From: Nigrospora sphaerica
Taxonomy: Eukaryota; Ascomycota; Sordariomycetes; Amphisphaeriales; Apiosporaceae
Reading direction: 5' to 3'
Assembly (NCBI GenBank): GCA_018287875.1
Contig: JAGVVL010000002.1
Span: forward strand, 620,001-684,000
DNA length: 64,000 nt
In this document: piece after piece, positions 31,148-43,952 of the stretch
How positions within the stretch are numbered: the stretch's first letter is position 1
Layout: every line of letters starts with the position of its first letter
Notes under the pieces: generated by a model
Database searches by the model: none
What the model saw: only the letters and a program-made list of their open reading frames with translations
Told to the model about the DNA's origin: nothing
Program-made: the position numbers and the translations under genes

Positions 31148-34100
31148 GAATTGTAGGAACGCAACCTGGACAATTAAGCACCCAACAAATTCGGACGATA
31201 CGTACATGTACTTAAGGAGTTCAGGTTCAAGGGTTTAAGGTTCACAGGTCCCTCCCGTATTCACGATATGAAGTGGACCCCTGCTGGTAGTACTTCAGGT
31301 TTTGGTCCAAGAGCGATCGTCTTGCCAGCTGGAGGCCCCGGCCTCTTTGCTGGAACATGCCGTCTGCGGCACGACGATGGCAGAGAGAACGCTACCTATG
31401 CTTCGCGTTTGACATGTTGAGTTCAAGATGTTCGTACGCGAATAGCTACTTATCATGGACTTCGGTGGGCGGTCAGTAGCACTTGTGCCCCTCGCTGGCT
31501 CTCATGAGGGTCTCGCTCTCGTACTGGCTTCAGACGACCCAGTCCCCTGTCTTCCTGGTTATAGATGGTTGATCACGGCGGGAGTTTTGCCGTGACATCG
31601 CCTGCCGCGCCTAGACGCAACGATCGACTGCCGAGGTACGTCAAGGTAGCCCCCGACGGACGCCAGCGATGGGCCGAAACCCCTACCAAGGCAGTTCGCA
31701 TACACGCCCTTCTCGCGGTCACTGACAGCAAGCCAAGGCGCAAGCGACTAGGCGGATGCAAGTGACCTACTCGCCCATGCCAGCCTGACTACCTCATGTG
31801 AGGCGTACTGGATGCCGGCGGGCGGGGCACGGCGCCCGTCTGACAACAAACCGGCGGATCGATGTCAACCATACACCTCCTGGGGCAGGTAGTTGACTTT
31901 TGAAAGCGCAGTATGCGCCGCGCCGCGGCCCACGTAAATGACACGGGATTGACTTCACAGGTCGCAAGGAGGCAGTATGCTTGACGGGAACCCTTTGCCC
32001 TCTCGCATGGCAAGTGGTTGGCGCTGTTGGTGTTGGGCTGCAGTCTCCGGGCTCGCCGTCTCAGCCCTGCTGCAGTCCCGTGACGGCTGGCTGGGCTGGG
32101 GCGAAGAGGTCAGACGAAAGTAACAAATGCGGACACCCCCCGGGGCAGCAGAACCGACTGATCCCGTGCCACCCACCTCACGGGACGGTGGATGACTCGG
32201 CTTGCCCCCTCGCTCTTCTCCTTGCAGTTTGTAGCCGCAGACATGCATGCATGTGGGCAGGAAGGCTCTAGCTGAGTGATAGACGGCCGGGATGCCAGGT
32301 TCTGCACGTCGCAGTCCATGTCAGTCTGTCGCAGCTGGGCAGGGGAGCTGCAGCTCCGAGGCGCGTACGGAACCGCGCAACCTAGTGTTCCCTGCTCGTT
32401 ACGGCTGACGTACGGCTCCTGCGGAAGCTTCCAATACCGATCGGCTGCGCCGGTGGAGCGGGAAGGGGGGGGGTAACAAAGGGTAACAAAGCCTGGTCAC
32501 GAATAAGTCGAGCCAGGCCGCGAAGCTCGAGGGACCAGGTGGGAGATCTGCCGGCTGGGTCTACGAAGTGGACAACCAGACGGCCGAATTCCCAACCCCC
32601 GTGCTGCAGGAGTTGAAACAATGTTTTACGCATATAGGGGGCCTCTAGCTGCCCGGGGTCGGGGTGGAAGGAAATGTGTGGACTTTTTTTTTTCGACGAC
32701 GATGCCAGGTTACCAGGGCGGGCCAGGGGTAAACGAGGCCTGTCTGTGTGGCTTGCTGCCTACATAGTAGCTGGTGGGTACATGTCTGTCGGGTAGCAGA
32801 AACAACAGAGAAACGGGGCACACATGCCCAAGTCCGGAGGCCTTTGGAGGTCGCCGTTTTTGCGCTTGAGTAAAACTTGGCGTCATCCTGCCAGACGGCC
32901 CTGCTGCTGATGATCTAGCTTCCCATGTCACCTCGACATGTGGGAGTGCCTCGGTGCATTAGATGCATGCAGGCAGGTATTGGACCAGTATCTTGGCCAA
33001 GTACCCTTTGTATACTACCGATCACTGTGGTCCGGCCGGCCAGCGGGTACGAGATGGAGCAAGCAGCGGCAGCTGTAGTCCAAGCAGGTACCTACCTCTG
33101 TGTACCTTTTTAGGTCTGGCCGGGAGGGGGATGGAATCCAGGATGCTGTACATGTCAGCATCTTAGGTGCGGAAGCGCATGATAAGGTGGAGGTGCCAGG
33201 GCCGGCCAGGGCTGGATAGAGGCCCGTTCACGCCTGGACTGCAGCGCGGACTTGGCACGATGGATCGCGGCTGGCTGCTGCGGTTGCTGCTGCTGCTTGA
33301 CTTTTGAGGAGTTCCAACCGAACCAGCCTGGCTCGGGGCTGGTGAACCAGCGCGGGCGAGCGAGCGCGAGCGAGCGCAGACTACTAGGGCACTCGCTAGA
33401 AGCCCGCCTTTCTTGAATGACCCATCATCTACTGCTTTCAATCCTGCGCGTGCCAGGCCAGGCCAGGCGCTATGCGGGAGGGCCAGGGCGCTCACTCCTT
33501 GAGAACTGCACATCGCAGCTTCAGATGCACCCTTGAGCCCCAGCCTAATTGGTCGCACAAAATGGGAGGTATGGATGGATATGGGCATGGCGCACGTAGA
33601 CGCCATGGCGATTAGAACGGAGCCCGTTATGGGACGGATGCGAACACACTAGCTGGGCAAAAAGCCTGGCCGGGATCCGTAACGGCCTGACCTCCATCGA
33701 CTCTCGCTGACCTGTGGCCTGTGGCCGGGCTGGCTCATTGAATTGTACCACACCTCTTATCCACTACATCTCTCCACAAACACCACCACCCGCTCCAGCC
33801 ATCCACTGTTCGTATTCCCCTTCCAATCTGTCAGTCTCCTCCCCCACGCCCGACGCCTTCGCAAGCGCCGCGCTCCTTCTCTGTCTTCTGCTTCGCTACA
33901 TACTTCGTATTTGCTTACCTACCTCTTCTACGCCATACAGTCCATGACGCGCCGCCGTCGACTTTCGTCTCTAATACCGCCGCCGTCTACCCACCGAGCT
34001 TCCCCCCCCCGGCACCCAGTCCGAGTATATACGAAACCATAGCCGGCCCTCCGCGAGCCGCCGCGAAACCTCGGAGACGCCCTAGACGGGACCTGCGAGA

Positions 34101-34210
34101 CTGCCAGACGGGCCTCTGCCTGCCTCGAGCAATCTAATCCTTCACGCACTCTCCTCCGCCGTCTCGGACTCACCCTGAACCGGTCGCGCCGACGCCTACG
34201 ACCCCCCAAA
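31148..34210. other. Divergent intergenic region between the monooxygenase and BUD6
   Basis: About 3 kb holding both promoters. Pyrimidine-rich tracts at about 33740-34010 precede BUD6 and look like its promoter and 5' UTR. GTACCTACCT-type motifs occur near 33087. A T run is at 32685-32693. No gene recognised. Confidence 0.5.
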
Positions 34211-37200
34211 ATGCAGGCCCCAAACAACTCCCAGCGCTCCATACACCGGAGATCGCCTGGCGCCGACTCTGGGGGCCTGCCATCCTCTGGTCTTCCTCAG
34301 CGATCCGGCTCGCCCGCCAACATGCAGCCTCGCTCGTCCACAGCTTCGAATAAATCCGCCGGTGGAAGTTCTAGGCGGGGAAACGTGAGTGGATATTGCT
34401 CGGCTCCTGCCTCTAGCTGCTAGACGTTCCGTCATATGCTTGCCCATCCTGAACTCCCCATCCCTCCCCTCCATCTCCCGTTACCCGCCGGCTTGCGCCA
34501 AACCTTCCCTCCCCATGTGCCAACACCACACACCTTGACTTCCCGCAATCCTGTACGGTATCCAGGCATCCGCATGCTGACCATGTCTCAACACCAACAG
34601 TCCAGTGGCTCTACCATGCCATTATCCCAGATCGAAAAGAGCGTCACCCATCTTCTAGTCGCAACCAAGCAGCTCCTTGAAACACTGACACAATGGTCCC
34701 GAGGAACAGCCACCGACACCCAGGTGTCCGATGTCTACGTGCGGCTGGGCTACGAGTTCAACATGGCCTGCCGAGCATTCACTGCTATCAACGTTGATAC
34801 CTCGGATCTCGGCAATGTTCCCGAATCCCTACGGCATATTCTGGAGGCGACGCTGAGCCAGGAGGCCAGCACCGAAAGCCTGGAGAAATACCTCCCCAGG
34901 ATACGCGACATCATCATCAACCTCCTCCACGGCCTCAAGCGGAAACAACAAAAACTCCGTCATAAGCAGGCGAGAGACCGGGAGAGCGGCAGTGGATCGC
35001 CCGAGGGTGGCAGCATTGCTACCCGGACCATGAGCACCAGTACCGTCGGCAGTTCTGGCACAGGATTGACCAGTCTCTTGAACGAAGGCATCGAGAACGG
35101 ATACACAACGCCGAGAGAATCGCTTCAGGGGCCAGCGGGTTCGTCTGGAGTCACCTCCTCGCCCAGTCGCAGACAGCATGCGCGAGACCAAAGCCAGACG
35201 CTATCGCCGATGAACCCGGATCAGTCCACTATGTCAAGCAATACAATGCAGAGCATGCCTGTCATGCCGCCGTATCCTGGCGATGAGTCGACAATGCCTT
35301 CTGGGCCTCCTAACAACGGCGTCGACATCGATGCTTTTCCCCCACCTCCGCCGCCCCCCAAGTCGCAGCAGAGTGCCCTCGCGGCGTTACAAAGGGGTGG
35401 AGACCTCGAAAGAAGAGCCTCAAGACGATACTCGGCGTATCAAATATCCAAGCACCTGGGCGCACCCACCGGTGGCGTGCCCATGCTACCTACCCAGAAT
35501 ACACCGTTGCCGAACCGAGGGCGACATGAGGTGCGCGAGTCGCTGCGTGCCGTGCAGGTGCGGGAGGCGCGGGAGGCCATGAAACATAACCGGAATATGT
35601 CCAGCCAGTCCAAGAACGCGTACGACTCCTCACCGGCGAGGAGAACCAGCAAAGCGGCCGACGACAGTATCGCCAAGGAAGATGCTACCGAAGGCCGCAG
35701 CAGGACACCTACCGCATCCTCTCCGGATAAGTACAGGGCTAGTGCGACCATCTCTGGTCCCTTGGACGATGCCTTTCCCATTATGGGAGCTTCTGAATCC
35801 CCGGGCAAATCCAGGCCAGCAAAGCCGGCGAGCCCACCAGTGGAACCCAAAAAGGATCTGCAACCACCAAAGACACCTCCCGATTCCAAACCAAACAACT
35901 TCGTAGAGCAGTCGCCGCCGTTGACAAAGGACTTGACGCTGTTCTTGCAGTACAAGTCCAAGGTCAAGAAGTTTGTTCTGCCTGAGGGGTATACCGACCT
36001 CACCATTGGACGTTTGCAACTGGCATTCATTGAAAAGTTCTCCTGGAACACGGCATTGAATGGCGCCGATCTTCCCGAAATTTACATTCAGGATCCCGTT
36101 TCTGGCGTCCGCCATGAGCTTGAGGATCTCTCTGATATCAAAGACCGAACTGTTTTGGCACTGAACATCGAGCCTTTGGATGAGGTCAAGCGCCACATCG
36201 ACGATGGCATTAGCGGACTAAGGAAGGTCGTGGAGGAGGTAAAGCAGAATGTCGGCGACCAGGGAGCAGCATTACAGCGGGTCTCGGATCGGCAGCTCGA
36301 GACGGCCAAGGAGATGGCCCGCCTGGCTAATGCGCCGCCGATGACGGTAGAGAGCACAGGTGGCAAGGGCGCTGCCGCCTCCGGGAAGCTCAACCCCAAT
36401 CAGCTGCGCGAACTCCAGAGTCTCCGCCGGGATCTCGCTATTCTGCGACAGACATATTCCAACTTCCAGACGGAGATCCAAAGCTCCATGTCGTCGCTAC
36501 GAACAAAAGCGACCAGTGTCAAGGTCGCAGCCGCCAAGGCGGCTGTTCCCGACGTGGACGGCGATTCTGGCTACTCGTACGTCACCAAGGGCCGCAAGCA
36601 GCTCAACTCGGACTCGGATCGCCTTGTCACTAGAGTGGACGACCTCCAAGACCTGGTTGAGGATCTGCGTAAGGATGTTGTCCACCGTGGCGTGCGGCCG
36701 CTTCCCCGACAGCTCGACGATGTGTCCAAGGATATTCAACGCCTTAACACCGAGCTCGGCAAGGTCCGCGAGTTCATGAAGCAAGAGAAGCCTGTCTGGA
36801 CCAAGATCTGGGAGAAGGAACTCGAGGACGTCTGCCAAGGGCGAGATGAGCTCAAGGTCATGGAGGACCTTATGGTCGACTTGCAAGACGACCTCGAGAA
36901 GGCTTCGGAGACGTTTGCGCTCGTGGAGCAGGCAACCAAGGAGCAAATGAAGGATACGGCTGCCCCCACCTCGCGCCAGTTCTCCAAGGGCCTGGTCAAC
37001 CTGGGCAACAGCGCGGATCCGTCGGCTGCCAAGGAGGGCGTCTTGGGAGAAGTGCGTGCCTTGCAACCAAATCACGAGGATCGACTCGAGGCCATCGAGA
37101 GGGCCGAGAAGATTCGAAAGAAGGAGCTAGAGGGTCGGAAAGACAACCCGCTCAAGAAAGAGCTCGTCACATTTGTTCAGGAAGGCAAGCTGAAGAAGAG

Positions 37201-37441
37201 CGGCGGTTTCGAAGAAGTGGAGCGAAGGAGAATGGAACGAGACGAGAAGACTCGCAAGGAGGTCTGGGATCGCATGAACGGCCTCTTGCCCGAGGAAGGC
37301 CAAGCGGGAGAAGGGGGTGGAGACTTCGACGACGAGGAAGTTGAATACGAGGAGGTGGAGGTGGACGAGGACGACATCCAAGAGGGTGACATGATCGTCG
37401 AAGCGAAAGACACGGCCAAGGACGGTCCGCCGCCGTCGTAA
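34211..37441 (+). CDS. BUD6: Actin-interacting polarity protein BUD6/AIP3
   Basis: Two exons: 34211..34384 (donor GTGAGT) and 34601..37441 (acceptor CAACAG). Both sides are in phase 0, giving 1004 residues. The conserved N-terminal block starts right after the junction: PLSQIEKSVTHLLVATKQLLE, then YVRLGYEFNMACRAF. A Ser/Pro-rich disordered region spans about 200-500. The C-terminal AIP3 domain (about 505-1000) begins LTLFLQYKSKVKKFVLPEGY and continues as long coiled coil (e.g. VKRHIDDGISGLRKVVEEVK, LVEDLRKDVVHRG). It ends in an acidic tail (DDEEVEYEEVEVDEDD). Bud6 binds actin and formins at growth tips and septa as a nucleation-promoting factor of the polarisome. Another possible acceptor upstream (TATCCAG, about 34565) would add about 12 residues; the chosen one matches the family's block best. 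Confidence 0.9.
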
Positions 37442-38320
37442 TGGCAAGAGGAAATTCACGGTGATATACCCGGTGTGGCGCACAGGTTTTGCATTCACCC
37501 ATCGCTACCTTTTTCATTCTATCAACCCTTTCTTGGCATTCTTGGTTGTTTCATGTGGGGGGATAGGAGAGGAAGCGCGTTGTCGCCGGGAAGTGGTTGC
37601 CCCCGTGTTTGGAGTTTTTGTCCCCTTCTGCTTGTATCTGAACCCCCCCGTTTGCAAAGTTGGTTGGTGCCCCCCTTCCCCCTTTCTTGATGTATAGCCC
37701 GGCAACCTCCAGACATACACATTCCTCCGAGGCGGTTCCGATCACGATCCGCGTCCGCAAAGCTACGGAAATCATTGAATCACGATGGAGACTAAATGAT
37801 AATGCATACAATAAGAACTTGAACTAGCTACTACCTGCCTCTCCGTCTTGCCAGTCGAATGCATGCGCCTGCTAATTCTGCCACCCCTGCAGTAGCGATT
37901 AATGTCCTGTTCAACCTGGACTGTAGCACTGCCAGGGCTATTTCCGTTACCTGTCCCCACGCCAGACCCGCCGCGCCCAGAGCGGTGCGAGATGCATGTT
38001 CAAAGGGATTCAGGGGTAAACAGGTACATAAGGGTGTAACGGCGGCCCGCAACCAGCCCCTACCGGGAAATCTAGAGCGTATGCACACGCTATTTTACTC
38101 TTTAAGATTGCATGATGGGAGCGTTGTATCGGTCAAGCCTCTGCCTCACATTTATCCAGCACTGACTACGACGACGGAGAAAGTCGACCCGAAGCTCGAC
38201 AGCGGGCGGCATCGGCGGGGGGAGGGAGGGGGGGGAGAAGGCCCAATCAGTGCCTACATGGAGAACGAGGGGGAGGGGAACGGAGCTCCCGTGCCGGGAA
38301 AGCCAAATGCCGAGGCAAGC
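37442..38320. other. Convergent spacer between BUD6 and the flavin oxidase
   Basis: About 880 bases between two facing 3' ends, with relatively AT-rich patches near 37780-37830 and 38090-38110. No gene recognised. Confidence 0.5.
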
Positions 38321-39813
38321 TCACGGTTGGATGGGGTCCTGCATCCAGTCGCCGTCGGGGATGTCGCGCAGGTCGACGACGCGGCCGGGGCCGCCGAAGC
38401 GGCCCTGGGTGTCGAACCAGTCGCGGCGGGCGGCGGTGGCGGAGCGCCAGCCGAGGACGCGCGCGAGGCGGGCGTCGAGGCGGTCCTCGAGCAGGTCGGC
38501 GACGACGAGGCCGACGGCAGGCGAGTTCATGAAGCCGTTGCCGGAGCCGCCGGCGGCGACGAGCAGGCGCGCGGCCGCCGGGGGCCGGGCGACGAGGAAG
38601 AGCCGGTCGGGCGTGTCGGCGTCCCAGCAGAGGCGCGGGCGCCGCAGCGGCCGGCCCGCCAGCTGCGGCACCGCCGCCCGCAAGAGGGCGCGCATGGCCT
38701 CGGCCGAGCGGCGGGGGATGGCGTCGCGCGCCAGCGGCAGCGGAACCCGGGCGTCGACGCCTTCGTCGGCGGCGTTCCCGTCCGCCGCCGGCGCCAGGTG
38801 CACGTAGCCCGGGTGCTCGTCGCAGATCTTGAGCTCAGGCGTGCCGGCCGCCACCTCGGATGCGGGCGGCGAGATGAAGAAGCCCCGGTCCGCGCCGAAG
38901 AGGACGGGCAGCTCGCTGTAGGCGGCGGCCTCGTCCGCGCTGAGGGGCACGTGGGCCAGCGTCCACGCCGTGGGCCGCAGCTGCCGCTCGAAGTCGAAAA
39001 GGTGGACGCTGCCGGCGCCAGCCGCCAGTATTGTCGTGTGCGCATGGTGAGCCTGGCCGTCGGCCGTCTTGGCTCCTATGACTTGGCTGCCGTCCTCCGA
39101 GTATAGAAGGGCCTCGACGCGGCCCGCCGCCGACCCCGTGACGAAGGTGACGCCCTGCTTGGTGGCGGCGGCGTGGACGTCCAGGAGCACGTCGCGCGCC
39201 TCGACCCAGCCGGCCCCCCGGCGGCGGATAAAGCCCTTCCAGCCTTCCAAGTCACCTGTCAGGACGCCTTCCGGCATCGTCTTCCGGAATGCTTCCGTGT
39301 CGTTCAGGGGCTCGTAGACATCCGGCCGCGCCAGGCCTGAGGCGCGGACCTTGGCCCATGCGTCGTCGCCGACGGCGGCATAGATGAAGCCCGTGGGATG
39401 GTAGTGGGGCGTGTAGACGGAGTCGTTCCGCCACACTTCCGAGGAGAGGGTTTCGATGGTGCTCCAAGCATAGTCTTCGTCATCCTGTTCCGCAGTAGGT
39501 GGTGAAGTGGCTGGACGTGCGTCTTAGTCTAGGTTGGTTGTGATATAGGGGGGAAAGTGAACGTACGCTCTTCGAGGATTTTGTTGTGGTCATTGCCGGC
39601 AGCCAATGAGGACGGGAAGTCATTCGAGTCCAGTACCGTGATGTTCGTATAGCCGCGCTTGGACAGTCTATAGGCGATCGAGGTACCCCATGTCCCAGCA
39701 CCCACGATCAGGATATGCGCCCCTTTTTCTGGGCACGACGAGTTTGCCATCGCTGCACCCCCCAGTACAACCGGCGTGAAAAGAAGAAAGAGACTACGGA
39801 CAGAAATCAACAT
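38321..39813 (-). CDS. FAD-dependent amine oxidase (sarcosine/fructosyl amino acid oxidase type)
   Basis: Two exons: 39813..39567 and 39510..38321. The 56-nt intron has donor GTACGT and acceptor GTCCAG, with an ACTAA branch point; 478 residues. The Rossmann FAD motif is GAGTWG at 38-43, followed by the acidic end of the second strand (VLDSND) and GNDHNKI, all typical of this family. Near the C-terminus, RLCWDADTPDRLFLV (Cys377) aligns by eye with the cysteine that covalently holds FAD in sarcosine and fructosyl-amine oxidases. It is followed by VAAGGSGNGFMNSPAVG. Such enzymes oxidise secondary amines, for example Amadori products or N-methyl amino acids, giving hydrogen peroxide. Unusually, the N-terminus is a hydrophobic segment (SLFLLFTPVVLGGAAMA) like a signal peptide, and no C-terminal peroxisomal signal is seen. 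The acceptor at 39511-39513 was chosen because the nearer CAG would create a stop. Confidence 0.85.
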
Positions 39814-42379
39814 TGGGTGTAGAAAAGAGACACGGTACGTCCCCTCGCTGGCCTTACCTGAAGTCTCGTTGTCCTCAAAGGAGGGATCTTGCCGCGTATA
39901 AGTAGGTATAAGTGTGGGTCTTCACCATCGCCGCGCCACGTGATGGCTACGGCGTCACAATCCCAAATAGGCAGTTTTTGGAGTTGTGATAATGCAGGCC
40001 AGAGTCGGCGCTTTCCATCGGCGCGTCACTTGAGGGGTCCGGTTGGGGCTGCTCGGCTTGGAAATTCTCGAGACGAGATGACAAAGCCTCCGAGCCTGTG
40101 AGCTCATGAACCTCGAGGGGGCCCTGGGGTTTCTGTGGCGCCTGCTGACGACTATTGGCGGTCGCTTTCGAGGGTCTCTCTTTTTCTCTACCTGTAGGTG
40201 GATGGGCATGAAATCCCGACTGAAATGGTCCGGGCAAGAATCCAGACAAGGCTTCCCCCAAAGAGACGGAAGAAGGCATCCGGGCCGTCTCCTCCGCTGT
40301 CGCGCCAACACCGCATGGCCTTCCGGGCTTTAGTTTTGACAGCTGGAGCTTGGGTGGGCCTTTGCGGTTTCGCCGCCAGTTATGGAGACATCGCGGAGAA
40401 TGGCCCGGGTATGGGCTGATGAGCAATCAGGTCTTTGCGGGTTCTCAGCCTTCAGACACTTTTGCCTGCAACGATCAGCCAGCCTGTTCGACGACCGCGA
40501 CAAAAGTCTATCAGTCTTGGTCGCTTTCCTGCAGCCGGCAGGCCATCTCACCTCCGACGACACGAACTTGGCGGACGTTCTTGCGTTCGGGATTTTTTTG
40601 GGGGGGCGCTTGTAAGATGGATTGAGTCCAGGTCCAGCCTGCGATGTCGTGGCTGGCGAATAATAGCATTCCCGGCTGCCAATGGAAGCACAACTGTGGA
40701 AGAGCACTCAGTGGCATTTCGCAGACCAAGCGCGATGCACCAAGATCGAGAAGGGTCTACCTATGCTGGGGGGCTCACGGCGCATCGAATGGCGCAGGTC
40801 AAACTACATAACTCATCCGATCATTTGAGTGGTTCTGTTCGTGTTTTTGCTGATCCATCTACCGGTGGGTGGGGGACGTGGGGCTGGAGTTTGGGTGGTT
40901 GTGATGACGATCCAGACCGCACGGTGCCAACAGCCGCAACCTGTTGCTGGATTACAGTTTACTTGACAATATGGCCACTCCAAACAGATACTTTCGGAGG
41001 CCGAGCCAAGTTATTCGGTGCCATATATTGGCACAGCAGAAAGTCGATGGTGCGCAGACCCAAACCGGGTTGGACCAGGCTCGTCGCTGGCTCTGCTTCC
41101 TCAGTGCAGACATGATGTAACGTACCCAAGTCCCCTTGGGACGGGATCCCATGCATCCGTTCGTACAGCGTTGGGCATCTCCCACACCCCCAGCAAATGC
41201 GGCGCGCCTGGCGGGGTGGGACTCGGTCCGCCCAAGCCCAACTTGACGGTATCGCGGACGATCAAAGAGATGTTTGCTCTGCCCAAGGAGACATGGTTGC
41301 CCCCGATAGTCCGCCATGGCAATTTCAGTCAGGCCAAGTGCCCTCGTGCTGCTGACAAGGCGATGCGACGCGCGATATTACGCCGGCTTGTGATCTTGGC
41401 CCAAAACGGTCGTGAGCATGTCGCGCAGGCTCAAGGTCCAACGGGATCCACCCAGGTAGTTCCGGGGGGGGGGGGGTTTCTCTGGTGAGTTCCGATGCGC
41501 AGACAGACAAACGGCGGACGGGCGGACTCCCATGAGTTTTTGTCGCCGTGCCACGTGCCCGACATGACGGTGTGGCTGGAGGGGGAAAGGGAGACTATGG
41601 CGAGGGGCGGTATGGAGCACGGAGCTGTACGGGCATGACGGGATAGACACAAGAAGACGGCGAGGCCGCCGGTGAGATGGATGGCCCTCGAGGGTAAAGG
41701 GCGGGCCGTCAGCTCAAGGTGTGAGGCTGTGCAGACCGTCGACCTGGTGGTGGGCTTTGTTGGCTGGCATGCTCTTACGGGAAGGATCCAAGTCCTTCTT
41801 GCTCGACTCAGAATCCCACACGGCTGGGCCTGGAAGGGGGAACCGGGTGGGCACTTGAACAAGGTCGCCATCAGTCGCCAGCACGCGCGCGCATTTCCCG
41901 TGCTGGCCTGGTCCCCAGGGTCCGGCTGGCGAGGCGCGGGCTGGCATATGCGTACGCAAGATCCAGGTGGTGTGGTGTGTGGGTGTCAAGCCCAAGTGGT
42001 CGTGGCCATAATATACCCAGACCTCTCTCTATCGGGGAAGCAGGCGCTTCAGTGTTTGTCACTCCCGTATTCTGTCCGCCCATTTCCCAAATCCCCAGAA
42101 ACGAGCTAGTCGACTAGCAGTTCGGCGCATTCCGCCAACGTCTTGCTCTCTCTTTCTTCTTCTCCCGCTCTCCCTTCCTCTATCTCCCTCGCTCTCCCAA
42201 TCTTGGGCCTCCGACGGCTTAGGGACCGTCTTCCTTACTACTGACGTCGCCACCCACCCTCCCGTCTTCTTTTCTCTTCCCCCCTTCCGCCTCTTGTCCT
42301 CGCAACCCGACGCGACCACTCGCGTTCGTCTTCATTTCGCGAGACACGACAACTGCACCCCTCCCGTCGCCGATCCAAA
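39814..42379. other. Divergent intergenic region upstream of the WW-domain gene
   Basis: About 2.6 kb carrying the promoters of the flavin oxidase (leftward) and the WW-domain gene (rightward). A long pyrimidine-rich tract at 42130-42310 directly precedes the latter. A G run (41465-41477) is present. One open frame at 39947-40279 is listed separately as a weak candidate. Confidence 0.45.
39947..40279 (-). CDS. Doubtful small ORF
   Basis: A frame of 110 residues beginning ATG at 40279 (MPSSVSLGEALSGFLPGPF) and ending GLHYHNSKNCLFGIVTP. It is hydrophilic and Pro/Ser/Gln-rich. No family is recognised, third positions show little bias toward G/C compared with the real genes nearby, and it lies in the promoter side of the flavin oxidase. 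It may be chance; recorded because the frame stays open upstream as well. Confidence 0.15.
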   Translation of the reverse strand: MPSSVSLGEALSGFLPGPFQSGFHAHPPTGREKERPSKATANSRQQAPQKPQGPLEVHELTGSEALSSRLENFQAEQPQPDPSSDAPMESADSGLHYHNSKNCLFGIVTP

Positions 42380-43952
42380 ATGGCTGGCCCCGCCTCTCCG
42401 GCCACCGAGGGCCCCACGTACGAACCGCCTTCGCTGCCTCCCGGCTGGATTGCTCAATGGGACGGGACGAGCAAAAAGTATTACTTTGTGTCCATCTCGA
42501 CCGGCGTTTCGCAATGGGAAACGCCCACCCAGCAGGCCCCCGGCGGTACCCCCGCGCAAACCTCCGAGCATCCGTACGGCGTCCCCGGCCGTAAAGAGCT
42601 CATCACCCATCCCGACGGCACCCAGACGGTTAAGCACCCCGACGGGCGCATGGAGCCGGTCCTGCCGCCCGAGACGGCCAGGGGCCTCGAGGGCCCGACT
42701 GGGGACAGAGGTTTTGGTGTAAGTCGCGCCTCCCGTCCCGCCCCCTCTGGGCCTCCTTTCTTGTCCGCTGTACGAGGCTGACGTTGGACACTACAGAGCT
42801 TCGCCACAAATGCGCTCATGAATCAGCTGTCCGGCAAGAACTCTACCGGCGGCGGCCAGGGCGGCTCGAGCGGTCTCGGAGGCCTGGCGAGCCAATTCCT
42901 CGGCGGCAATCACGGCGGCGGAAGCGGCGGCGGTCAGGGCGGTTCCAACGGCCTCGGAGGCCTGGCGAGCCAGTTTCTCGGCGGCAACAATGGCGGCGGC
43001 AGCGGCGGCGGCCACGGAGGTTCAGGCGGAAGCAACCCGGCTGGGAAACTGGTCGGCGCCCTGGCCTCCAGCCTATTCTCGAGCGGCGGCAGCAATAAGC
43101 CCGACACCCCTCAGAACTACCACGGGAATTCGCCGTCACAGACGCAGCCGCAGCAACACGGCGGCTTTGCCGGCTCTATGATGGGAGGCGTTGCCAACAT
43201 GTTCGGCGGCGGCAGCCAGGGCCACTCGGTATGTCGGGCGACCTTGGACTCGCTCCACTGCGAGACGTAGGCTGACATGTCAATAGGGTCAGGGCCAGGG
43301 CTTCGGGTATTCTAACTCGGGCAACCAATCGAGCGGATACAATGGACAGGCACCCCCCGTATCATACCAGGCCTCTAACCCAACCACCCCGGCTTATAGC
43401 TCGCCTCCTCCTGCCGGACAGCATGGCCAGCACGGCCAGCAGCAACAGCAGCACAGCACGCCATCGTACGGGGCGCCGCAACATACGCCTTCGTTCCCGG
43501 CCCAGCCTGGCCAGCACCAACCGCAGCACGCCCCTTCTTTCCCGCCCCCGCCTGGGCAACAGGGTGGCGCATACAACAACGCGCCGTCAGGCCAACATCA
43601 GCCCTCTGCGTACGGATCCCATGCGCCAAGCCAGCATTACTGTGAGTAGCGCCCTCACGTCCAAGTCCCGCCGGCGGAAGGCTGACCCAGAACAGCGCAC
43701 CAGCCGTCTTATGGCTCGCCAGGTCCTCACCAGCAGCCTCAACCACCGTACGGCGGAAACCACCAGCAATACCCGCCACCGCCCTCAACCTATAACCCAT
43801 CCTACGGCTCCATGCCGCCGCCACCATCAGCGGGATACCCGGGCCAGTCTTCGTACAACGGCGGCCATCCCCACGCGCCCCCCATTCCGTCGGGCAGTCA
43901 TCCCCACCAAGGCCAGCCGGGCCAACAAAGGGGCTACCCCGGCAACTGGTAG
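42380..43952 (+). CDS. WW-domain protein with prion-like Gly/Gln/Pro tail
   Basis: Four exons: 42380..42718, 42797..43228, 43287..43641 and 43696..43952. Donors are GTAAGT, GTATGT and GTGAGT, and the product is 460 residues. A WW domain occupies about 19-50, with both signature tryptophans (LPPGWIAQWDG ... GVSQWETP, W23 and W46) and the central aromatic pair KKYYFV. Residues about 115-200 contain imperfect repeats of GGLASQFLGGN separated by Gly-rich linkers. The C-terminal 220 residues are Gln/Pro/Tyr/Ser/Gly-rich (SYGAPQHTPSF, HQQYPPPPSTYNPSYG), a composition prone to phase separation. WW domains bind proline-rich peptides; the partner here is unknown. The long CT-rich leader suggests strong expression. 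Related fungal proteins are annotated only as WW-domain proteins, so no specific function is claimed. Confidence 0.88.
42857..43025 (+). repeat. Tandem Gly-rich coding repeat in the WW-domain gene
   Basis: The DNA for GGQGGSSGLGGLASQFLGG is repeated about 90 bases later as GGQGGSNGLGGLASQFLGG with few changes, followed by a third partial Gly-rich unit. The unit is about 32 codons long. Both strands read as Gly- or Ala-rich, which explains spurious antisense frames. Confidence 0.8.

Noticed and set aside
40435..41115. 226-codon plus-strand frame
   Set aside because: It begins with GTG, shows no codon bias or family motif and lies in a promoter region; GTG starts are not expected in this organism.
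42857..43025. CRISPR-like or satellite array
   Set aside because: The repeats are in frame inside a WW-domain protein and diverged as coding repeats; CRISPR arrays are not expected in a eukaryote.
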